Of a stretch of DNA of 42,397 nt, positions 18,109-25,703 are shown piece after piece (within the stretch, counting starts at the first letter, position 1; each line of letters opens with the position of its first letter). This DNA comes from Pirellulales bacterium. GTDB taxonomy: Bacteria > Planctomycetota > Planctomycetia > Pirellulales > JAGQOS01. Where the stretch lies: contig JANQPJ010000152.1 in NCBI GenBank assembly GCA_028289525.1, positions 1-42,397 of the forward strand, in the 5' to 3' direction. The notes beneath the pieces are model-generated. The model ran no database searches, was not told the DNA's origin, and saw only the letters and a program-made list of their open reading frames with translations. Position numbers and translations under genes: made by a program.

Positions 18109-21102
18109 ATGACCTCAGTTTCGTCCATCTCGTCGGCTCGTGTTAGCGGCCTGCTGATCCGTTCAAGGCTGGTGCAACAGATCCAGTCCGATCAACGGGA
18201 GTTGTTTCGTATTCAGACGCAACTGAGCACCGGGCGGCGCATTGCCTTGCCAAGTGAAGATGTGCCAGCAGCGGTTCGCGCGATCAGTTTGCAGCGCTTG
18301 ATCGAACGCAAGGAACAAGCCCAGATAAACCTGCAAACGAATGAATCGTATCTGTCAGCAACCGAGTCGGCGCTGAGCAACGTTACCGGGATTCTCTCCG
18401 ACGTGCGTGGATCGGTGTTGTCGGTGACCGATACCACGAGTAGCGATCAGCAACGTCAGGCGGTGGCCGAAGAGATCGACCGGGCGTTGTCCCAACTGGT
18501 CGATGCCGGCAACCAGCGGTTTCGCGGCCGTCATCTGTTTGCCGGCACGCGAACCAGTGTGCGGCCTTTTTTGCTGCGCGACAACGTAGTCGAATACGTC
18601 GGCAACGAAGGCGAATTGCAAAGCTTTTCGGACATCGACGTGTTGTTCGAGTCGAGTGTCGATGGAAATTCGGTGTTTGGCGCCGTGTCGACCTCGGTCC
18701 GCGGCACTGCCGATTTGAATCCAGTGCTAACCTCGGAAACGGCGCTCGACGATTTGCGAGGCGGTTTGGGAATCAGTGTCGGCAGCCTCGAAGTGAGCGA
18801 CGGTGTCGACACGGTGCAGGTCGATATCAGCGGAGCGGCCACGTTGGGCGACGTGGCCCGCTTGATCGAAACCAATCCGCCGGCCGGTCGTCAGACGACC
18901 GTCAGCATTTTGCCGGAAGGGCTGAAAGTTGAACTCGATACGGCCGGTGGCGGCGAGTTGACGATTCGCGAGGTGGGCGGAGGGACCACGGCCAACGAAT
19001 TGGGGATTTTGGCCGAAGACGGCGAGCCGAGCGGCATTGTGCTCGGGGCCGACCTCGATCCGATTGTACGGCTCGGAACCCCATTGAACGAGGTGTTTGG
19101 AGCCCGGGCTCAGGCACGGCTTGCCTCGCCAGGACCGAATAATGATCTCACCATTCAAGCGACCGACGTGGGAGCCCAATTCAACGGCGTTCAAGTGCAA
19201 CTGGTCAACGACCGGCTGCTCACCGCGTTGCCTGGGGTCTCGGTCGGAAACGAATTTGCCCGCTTCGAAACCAGTGCGGTCGCGGCCCAGGCAGCACTCA
19301 CGTTCCCCGGCGCAGATAACGATCTAATTCTCACTTCAACCACGCCAGGCAGCGCCGGCAACGACGTGACCGTGCGAGTGACCTCAACCGAAGCGGGGCC
19401 GAACCCGACCGCCTCGTACGATGCCAGCACTAAAACGTTGTCGCTCAATCTGGAAGCCGACGGTTCGTCAACCGGCAGTCAGGTGGCCACGGCCATCGCC
19501 GGTTTGGCTGGCACGCCGTTTTCCGTTTCGCTCGACACCTCGGCCGAAACAACCAACACCGGGTCCGGGACGATTGGCCTGTTGACCGATAGCGACTTTG
19601 CCAGCACCGGTTCGAGCGGCGGCGAGGCCAACACGTTGTATGTCCACGTTCAGGCAGGCCAAAGCCAATCGCGGCACGTGGTCGACGCGATCAACGCCGA
19701 AGGAACCTTTACGGCCGAAATCGACCTTCGCGATGCCCTGACCGCGGTACAAGCCGGGTTTGGCGTGGTCGATCCAACGGCCGCGACCGTGACCGAAGGT
19801 GGCAGCGGCTCCCAACTCGATCTCGACTCCGGCATCCAGATCACCAGCGGCGAAGAGACGTTTGAAATCAATTTTGACACCGCGGAAACGGTCGAAGATC
19901 TGTTGAACGCCATCAACGGCTCTGGCGCAGGGGTACTCGCCCAAATCAATGCCGCGGGGACTGGAATCGACGTTCGATCTCGGGTTAGCGGAAACGACTT
20001 TGCCATTTCAGAAAACGGGGGCGCGACCGCTTCGCAGTTAGGGATTCGCACCTTTACGGCCGATACCCGGCTTACTGAATTGAACCTTGGTCTCGGGGTG
20101 CCGACCGCTCAAGGGACCGATTTTACCGTGACGACCAGCGACGGCACGGCCCTCGACATCGACGTGGATGGACTGCAAACAGTCGGCCAGGTGATCGATG
20201 CCATTAATAACCATCCTGGCAATACGCAGTTAGTTCAGGCTCAATTGGCCGCCGTTGGCAATGGCATTGAACTCATCGAGCTAAACCCCACCGGACCTGG
20301 CAATTTTCAGGTTGATTCGGCACCTCTCTCCTTGGCGGCCGAATATTTGGGCCTGGTGCCTGAGGGCACGGCGACCAGTGGTTCGCCTACGGCCGCCACG
20401 CTTTCGACCGGAGTTGCCGATCTAGCGGCCGCGAACACCGATTTGACCTTTTCCGCCCGTTCGCCAGGAACCGCGCTCAATGGGGCCCGAATCGAATTCG
20501 TCAACAACGCCGCCACAGGCGACCAGGCCCTGGTGAATTATGACACGGTGTCTAACACGTTGACCGTCGATATCGACCCGGCCAATACGCGAGCAGTGAC
20601 GGTCGCGGCGGCCGTCAACGGTCAGCCAGGCGGTCTGTTTGATGCCCAATTGAACACCGACAACGACCCCAACACCGGGCAAGGAATCATCGCCGAAACC
20701 GGCGTCGTGGCCACATTGGCCGGCGGCACAGGCCAGGTGTTGGCCGGGCGCGACGTGAACCCTCAAGAGACCAACGGGGTGTTTAACACGCTCATCCGTC
20801 TTCGCCAGGCAGTCAACGAGCACGACGTGCCTGCGACGCAGCGTTATTTGGAAGAGCTGGACGCCGATCTTACGCGGCTCACATTTGCCCGCGCGGAGTT
20901 GGGTGCCCGGCAGCAGGGCACCGAAGTGTTGAAAACCCGGCTGGAGAACGAAGAAATCGAACTCCGTTCGGCATTGTCGTTGGAAATCGACGTCGACATT
21001 GCCGAGGCAATTTCGGATCTGACCAGTCGTCAGGCTTCGTTTGAAGCAACTCTGCGAACCTCGTCGAGCATTCTGCAACTCTCGCTGTTGGACTTTCTCT
21101 AG
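18109..21102 (+). CDS. flgL: Flagellar hook-associated protein 3 (FlgL), greatly enlarged
   Basis: FlgL is the second hook-filament junction protein. ATG at 18109 (MTSVSSISSARVSG) is chosen; the 68 upstream codons in frame are repeat sequence. The 997-residue protein is about three times the enteric FlgL (317). The axial ends are intact: N-terminal helix with LLIRSRLVQQIQSDQREL and the GRHLFAGTRTSVRPF segment, and C-terminal helix LENEEIELRSALSLEIDVD. The roughly 670-residue middle is surface-exposed D2/D3-like beta domains with hook-IN-like motifs (TVEDLLNAINGSG, TVGQVIDAINNHP). It also has several copies of a module starting N-D-L-T/I and carrying YD-x5-TL and NTG-x-GxI. It follows flgK. 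Confidence 0.88.
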   Translation: MTSVSSISSARVSGLLIRSRLVQQIQSDQRELFRIQTQLSTGRRIALPSEDVPAAVRAISLQRLIERKEQAQINLQTNESYLSATESALSNVTGILSDVRGSVLSVTDTTSSDQQRQAVAEEIDRALSQLVDAGNQRFRGRHLFAGTRTSVRPFLLRDNVVEYVGNEGELQSFSDIDVLFESSVDGNSVFGAVSTSVRGTADLNPVLTSETALDDLRGGLGISVGSLEVSDGVDTVQVDISGAATLGDVARLIETNPPAGRQTTVSILPEGLKVELDTAGGGELTIREVGGGTTANELGILAEDGEPSGIVLGADLDPIVRLGTPLNEVFGARAQARLASPGPNNDLTIQATDVGAQFNGVQVQLVNDRLLTALPGVSVGNEFARFETSAVAAQAALTFPGADNDLILTSTTPGSAGNDVTVRVTSTEAGPNPTASYDASTKTLSLNLEADGSSTGSQVATAIAGLAGTPFSVSLDTSAETTNTGSGTIGLLTDSDFASTGSSGGEANTLYVHVQAGQSQSRHVVDAINAEGTFTAEIDLRDALTAVQAGFGVVDPTAATVTEGGSGSQLDLDSGIQITSGEETFEINFDTAETVEDLLNAINGSGAGVLAQINAAGTGIDVRSRVSGNDFAISENGGATASQLGIRTFTADTRLTELNLGLGVPTAQGTDFTVTTSDGTALDIDVDGLQTVGQVIDAINNHPGNTQLVQAQLAAVGNGIELIELNPTGPGNFQVDSAPLSLAAEYLGLVPEGTATSGSPTAATLSTGVADLAAANTDLTFSARSPGTALNGARIEFVNNAATGDQALVNYDTVSNTLTVDIDPANTRAVTVAAAVNGQPGGLFDAQLNTDNDPNTGQGIIAETGVVATLAGGTGQVLAGRDVNPQETNGVFNTLIRLRQAVNEHDVPATQRYLEELDADLTRLTFARAELGARQQGTEVLKTRLENEEIELRSALSLEIDVDIAEAISDLTSRQASFEATLRTSSSILQLSLLDFL

Positions 21103-21546
21103 AGCGTATTTCAAAACCATGTTACCCATGCAAATACAAAGCGCGCGGCGCTAGCAAGGGTCGAGAGATACGCAAATCCACTCGCTTGCACTTTTGGAAG
21201 TTGCGCTATTTCCAGAAGTGCTTCTTGATTTTTCTCAGAAGGTCGCTGAAAAGGTTTGTTTGGGGTACTCTTTTATAAAGCCTGTGTAGACATTGATCGC
21301 GGCAAGTGCTAGCACCCGCTGGCTCATCCGCCGGAAACTCGGCTTGTCTCCTTGGCAGTCTTCTTGTATTTCTACTCGCCCAAATGACGCCTTCTCGATC
21401 CACAGCAACCGTTCGGTGGGTTCCCTGCGGGGAGCGCTGAACGTGAATCGCATGGTCTGTTGTCGCGGCGTCAACGAACTGGCCTGGCGTCCAATCAATA
21501 CACGCCCTGGCTGCTGTGTCTGCAAACCTGATGGACCTCACTTTTA
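21103..21546. other. Intergenic region between flgL and bamA, no gene seen
   Basis: The 444 nt contain short open frames on both strands, none with a recognisable domain or a ribosome-binding site. At 21189-21212 the motif TTTTGGAAGTTGCGC resembles the GAAGTTGCGC sequences at 24386, 24486 (inverted) and 40410. A bamA promoter is expected here but no clear -35/-10 pair was found. Confidence 0.5.
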
Positions 21547-24345
21547 ATGACACACGTTGGCTCACGGATGAAAACCATGACGTATTGCACCCTGGTCGCC
21601 GGGCTAGGGTTGCTGTGCCATGCCAAGTGGCTCACGGCCCAAACGCCGGAGCCTGTCAGCCCTGGCGAGCTGGTGGTCGATGTGCGCGTGCAAGGGAACC
21701 AAACGGTCACCCAAACGCGCATTCTGAACGAAATCAAGACGCGGCTCGGCCGGCCCTTCTCGCGCGAGACGGTCGAGCAAGATGTTCGCCATCTGGCCCG
21801 CCTGGGCTGGTTTGTCGATGTGAAGCCGTTGTATCAGCAAACGCCTCGAGGCCGCGTGGTGATTTTCCAGGTCACCGAACGGCCCACTCTGCGGTATATC
21901 AAATACCTGGGCAACGAAAGCGTTCGCGACAAAATCATGGCCCGCGAAACCGGGCTCAAGGTCGGCGACGCACTCGACCCCTATGCGGTCGAAGAAGGCC
22001 GGCGGAAGATCGAACAATTCTATCGCGAGCGCGGCTACAACAAGGCTCAGGTAAAAGTTCTCGAAGGAACCAAGCTCCAAGATCGCGGCGCGGTGTTCGT
22101 CATCAACGAAGGCGCTCAGCAGCGTGTCTGGAAGGTCAAATTTATCGGGAACACGATTGCCAGCGATTCTCGCCTGAAGACTCAAATCCAGTCGAAGCCA
22201 GGCCTTTTTTGGTACTTCAAAGGCTACGTCGACCGCAAGAAGATCGACGAAGATATCGACCGGCTAACGGCCTACTACCGTAGCCTGGGTTTTTTCGGGG
22301 CTAAAATTGGCCGTGAACTGGAGTTCAGCGACAGCGACAAGTGGCTCACCTTGACGTTTGTCATTGACGAAGGTCCACGCTACAAAATTCGCAACGTTTC
22401 GTTCCTCGGCAACAAACGTTTCCAGACCTCGCGGCTGGCCACCGGCATCAGCCTGAAGCGGGGCGATCACTTCGATCAAAAGTTGATGAACCATGACGTG
22501 AGCCTGTTGCGCGATTTGTATGGCAGCGAAGGCTATGTGTTTGCCGACGTGAAGGCCGACCCTCGCTTCCTGGAAGAGCCAGGCCAGCTTGACCTGGTGT
22601 ATAACATCGACGAGGGGAGCCGCTATCGAGTTGGCCGCATCACGGTTCACGTGCAAGGCGACAACCCGCATACCCGAATTCAAACCGTGTTGAACCGCGT
22701 GTCACTACGCACGGGCGACATCATCGACATTCGCGAAATGCGGGCTAGCGAGCGCCGCCTGAGGGCCTCGGGCTTGTTTGCCAACAACCCGATCGCAGGC
22801 CAGGCTCCGCGAATCGTACTGCAACCGCCCGGCTCGCAAGAGACCCAATTGGCCGAAGAAAGAGGCCGGGGCGCGCGCGGCCAAAGCCCCGATCCGCCGC
22901 GTATCGCGCCGCGCGGCCAACAAGTGGTCGATGTACAAGTGCATGGTCACTTGGCACCAGCACACCATACTGCCCCCAACCATCCGGCGCGCCTGCGCCA
23001 GACCGCGAAACCGGCGACCAACGTGGTGCGGATGCAAAGCCCAGACTCTGGTGCAACCCGTCCGACCACCGGCTACGGCGGCTATGGGGTGAATGCCGTG
23101 AGCCCCGGCGGGCAACCGGCTGGCGGCTATCCGGTTCAACCGAGCGTTACCCAAGCTCCGGTTCGCACGGCCGCGCTGCCTGGCAACGCCGGGGGCGGGG
23201 TTCCGCAATACACGCAGCCGAATTTTCCCCAACCACACTGGGATCCCAACGCACCGCTGGAAGTTTATCCAGAAGGCTTGCCGGTCGACATTTTTGTCGA
23301 AGAGACGCAAACCGGACGTTTTATGGTCGGCGTCGGTGTGAACTCCGATGCCGGCGTGCTCGGCAACATTACGCTGGATGAACAGAACTTCAACCTGTTC
23401 CGTGTTCCTCGGAGCCTGGAAGATTTCCGCAACGGCACCGCCTTCCGTGGTCGGGGACAACATTTTCGCCTTGAAGCCCAACCAGGCAGCGAGGTGCAGC
23501 GGTACCTGGTCAGCCTGCAAGAACCCTACCTGTTCGATACCCCGGTGTCGCTCGGCCTGAGCGGTTTCTTCTTCGACCGCCGTTTCCGTGATTGGGACGA
23601 ACAACGTTACGGTGGCCGCGTGTCGCTCGGCTACCAGTTGACGCCCGACCTGTCGTTGTCGGTCGCCTACCGGGGCGAAAACGTGAACATCCACGATGTG
23701 TTTGTGCCGACGCCGCCAGAGTTGGCGGACGCGGTTGGCGACAACGTGTTGCACGGCTTTCGCCCGACGCTGCGGCACGACACACGCGACAGTGCGTTCT
23801 TGGCCACCCAAGGGCACCTGCTGGAACTGAGCTTCGAACAGGTGATCGGCACCTTTTACTATCCGCGCGCCGAACTCGACTTGCGACAATACTTCCTGGT
23901 CCGCCAACGGCCGGATGGCTCTGGCCGGCATGTCATTAGCGTCGGGGGCAAGGTCGGGTTTACCGGCGCGCAGACGCCAATCTACGACCACTTTTTCGCC
24001 GGCGGGTTCTCCACGATCCGTGGGTTTAGCTTTCGAGGAGCCGCGCCGCGCGATCCAGACACCGGAGTGACCGTTGGCGGCGAATTCACCATCCTGGGCA
24101 GTGCCGAATATCTGTTCCCCATCACAGCCGACGACATGCTACGCGGCGTCGTCTTTTGCGACGTTGGAACGGTCGAGCGAGATGTCGAGATCAACGACTT
24201 GCGCGTGGCCCCTGGCGTTGGCCTGCGGATCACGGTACCAGCCCTGGGCCCGGCTCCAATCGCGCTCGACTTTGCCTTCCCGGTGGTCACGGTGGCCGGC
24301 GACGACGAGCAAATCTTCAGCTTCAACGTTGGCTTCTTGCGGTAA
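21547..24345 (+). CDS. bamA: Outer membrane protein assembly factor, BamA/Omp85 family
   Basis: BamA inserts beta-barrel proteins into the outer membrane. The 932-residue protein has a signal peptide (to about 31, ending LTAQ). POTRA domains lie at about 41-110, 113-190, 193-276, 279-357 and a fifth from 360. A Pro/Gly/Gln/Arg-rich linker follows (about 428-580), then a 16-strand-type barrel to the C-terminus with the lid motif TIRGF (823-827). The ending FNVGFLR is a slightly altered barrel end. The linker between POTRA 5 and the barrel is unusual. ATG at 21568 is an alternative start; neither has a good Shine-Dalgarno. Confidence 0.9.
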   Translation: MTHVGSRMKTMTYCTLVAGLGLLCHAKWLTAQTPEPVSPGELVVDVRVQGNQTVTQTRILNEIKTRLGRPFSRETVEQDVRHLARLGWFVDVKPLYQQTPRGRVVIFQVTERPTLRYIKYLGNESVRDKIMARETGLKVGDALDPYAVEEGRRKIEQFYRERGYNKAQVKVLEGTKLQDRGAVFVINEGAQQRVWKVKFIGNTIASDSRLKTQIQSKPGLFWYFKGYVDRKKIDEDIDRLTAYYRSLGFFGAKIGRELEFSDSDKWLTLTFVIDEGPRYKIRNVSFLGNKRFQTSRLATGISLKRGDHFDQKLMNHDVSLLRDLYGSEGYVFADVKADPRFLEEPGQLDLVYNIDEGSRYRVGRITVHVQGDNPHTRIQTVLNRVSLRTGDIIDIREMRASERRLRASGLFANNPIAGQAPRIVLQPPGSQETQLAEERGRGARGQSPDPPRIAPRGQQVVDVQVHGHLAPAHHTAPNHPARLRQTAKPATNVVRMQSPDSGATRPTTGYGGYGVNAVSPGGQPAGGYPVQPSVTQAPVRTAALPGNAGGGVPQYTQPNFPQPHWDPNAPLEVYPEGLPVDIFVEETQTGRFMVGVGVNSDAGVLGNITLDEQNFNLFRVPRSLEDFRNGTAFRGRGQHFRLEAQPGSEVQRYLVSLQEPYLFDTPVSLGLSGFFFDRRFRDWDEQRYGGRVSLGYQLTPDLSLSVAYRGENVNIHDVFVPTPPELADAVGDNVLHGFRPTLRHDTRDSAFLATQGHLLELSFEQVIGTFYYPRAELDLRQYFLVRQRPDGSGRHVISVGGKVGFTGAQTPIYDHFFAGGFSTIRGFSFRGAAPRDPDTGVTVGGEFTILGSAEYLFPITADDMLRGVVFCDVGTVERDVEINDLRVAPGVGLRITVPALGPAPIALDFAFPVVTVAGDDEQIFSFNVGFLR

Positions 24346-24385
24346 TCGAATGACGCGACGAAGCAACGATTCCTTCGCTTGCGCT

Positions 24386-24499
24386 TTTTGAAGTTGCGCA
24401 CTTCCTAGTTGGCCTGGGCCATTTTGTTGTAATCTCTGGGTAATACAACCTGAACGATTCACGATTGCCACTGCGTGGCTAAAAAGCGCAACTTCAAAA
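24386..24499. repeat. Inverted pair of TTTTGAAGTTGCGC
   Basis: The arms TTTTGAAGTTGCGC (24386-24399) and GCGCAACTTCAAAA (24486-24499) are exact reverse complements separated by 86 nt. They lie just after the bamA stop codon. The surrounding 540-nt gap up to rimI has no convincing gene. Confidence 0.7.
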
Positions 24500-24716
24500 C
24501 TGGCGTTTCAGGGTTTAAAGCAAGTTACCCAAATACTTGTTGATGTTTCGTCGAGAAGTCTCAGTGAAAATTAGGTCGCGCCCGCGATGGTAAGGGGTGC
24601 AGCCTGGGTTTTGAGACGAAGTCCAGCATCTGTAGCGACCACCAAAGTATCCGTGTGCCGGCCGCCTTTGGATTTCTGATCTGACGTGTTGACGCGTACG
24701 AACAACCAAAAACCAA

Positions 24717-24823
24717 TTCCCAAGCTCTGCTTCAAAACGTAAGTCGATGCTCGAAGAATACGCAAAAAGACGCCTGGGAAGCAGAGCTTTCTTCAAAAGC
24801 GTTCCCAAGCAGAGCTTGGGAAC
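24717..24823 (+). repeat. TTCCCAAGCTCTGCTT paired element, copy 2
   Basis: The element has the same three blocks as copy 1 at 17907-18026: TTCCCAAGCTCTGCTTC, a middle CTGGGAAGCAGAGC and a final GTTCCCAAGCAGAGCTTGGG-AAC. It lies beyond the rimI stop codon, in the space between the convergent bamA and rimI. The end can pair with the beginning or with itself, so more than one hairpin is possible. Confidence 0.75.
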
Positions 24824-24885
24824 CAGGCTAAAGCGACTAGATCTTTCTGGTTTTTGCGGAATAAGCGGCTCTGATTGAGCCTGCA

Positions 24886-25407
24886 CTATCCGGCCAGTCG
24901 GGTAATCCGATTCATCGGCAGAACGTTTTCCCCCGACTCGGGGCGATAGCGGAATTGCATTAGATAGGCGTCTTCCGGTGTATCTTCATAGTAGCTATGC
25001 AGCACCGAGACTGCCCGAAAGCCACATTCGCGGAAGAACAGTTGGGCCGACAGATTGGTCTCGCGCACTTCAAGCGTAATCCGCGTGCGCCGCTGGCTGG
25101 AAAGTTTGTTGATCAGTTTGTCGACCATTTGGGTGCCAGCACCACGTCGCCGGGCATCGTCGGCCACACAAAAATTCAGGATATGGAGCCGTGATTTGTG
25201 CAATTCATAAATCATGAATCCCACAACCTGTTCGTCGTGCTCGGCCACCATGCCGATGCAGTTGCGTTGCCGCAAACAGCGGATGAAATCTTCTTCCGAC
25301 CACGGAAACTCGAAGCTACGGCGCTCGATCTCAAGAACCTCCGGCATATCGCGACGAATCATCCAGCGAATATGTACTCGGATCTGTGGCTTGCGACCTA
25401 CACTCAT
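24886..25407 (-). CDS. rimI: Ribosomal-protein-alanine N-acetyltransferase (RimI-like GNAT)
   Basis: RimI acetylates the N-terminus of ribosomal protein S18 in enterobacteria and belongs to the GNAT fold. The start is set by AAGGAGG (25414-25420, minus strand) 6 nt before ATG at 25407; open sequence continues upstream but is not supported. The 173-residue protein shows the N-terminal IERRSFEFPWSEEDF, the acetyl-CoA loop RRRGAGTQM and the C-terminal ETNLSAQLFFRECGFRAV. These match RimI better than general GNATs. It lies downstream of the giant envelope locus on the same strand, with a long perfect hairpin in the gap. Confidence 0.88.
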   Translation of the reverse strand: MSVGRKPQIRVHIRWMIRRDMPEVLEIERRSFEFPWSEEDFIRCLRQRNCIGMVAEHDEQVVGFMIYELHKSRLHILNFCVADDARRRGAGTQMVDKLINKLSSQRRTRITLEVRETNLSAQLFFRECGFRAVSVLHSYYEDTPEDAYLMQFRYRPESGENVLPMNRITRLAG

Positions 25408-25609
25408 GCGCGGCCTCCTTCCATGTCGGCCTAAACGATGCGATGATAACTGTTGCTCTAAAGCGTTCGAATCCTTCCGAACATTCAATCGGCCAGCGCC
25501 GTCTCGTGACGTGGTTCGTAAAAGTAGCAAAACAGCCGGTTCTTGCCAATACGATCTAAAGCGCTACGGCCCTAGTTTTTTCTCGGCGATGCTAGCACTC
25601 GCATTATTT

Positions 25610-25654
25610 CTCGTAGTCTCGTTCCCAAGCTCTGCTTGGGAACGAGACTACGAG
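25610..25654. repeat. Perfect 21-bp hairpin with 3-nt loop
   Basis: The arms 25610-25630 and 25634-25654 are exact reverse complements (outer CTCGTAGTCTCG, inner TTCCCAAGC) around the loop TCT. The inner part is the minimal TTCCCAAGC palindrome of the elements at 17907 and 24717, here extended by 12 further base pairs. It lies 50 nt after the stop codon of the giant gene and about 200 nt before the rimI start. No T-run follows on the minus strand, so a Rho-independent terminator is not certain. The 25408-25703 gap shows no gene. Confidence 0.9.
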
Positions 25655-25703
25655 AGTAAAAATCACTCGGAAAGCACGATTTCAAATAGCGTCGTAAGCG
25701 CGG

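Noticed and set aside
21206-21565. Minus-strand open frame of 119 codons between flgL and bamA
   Set aside because: No domain, no ribosome-binding site, overlaps the bamA start; judged a chance frame.
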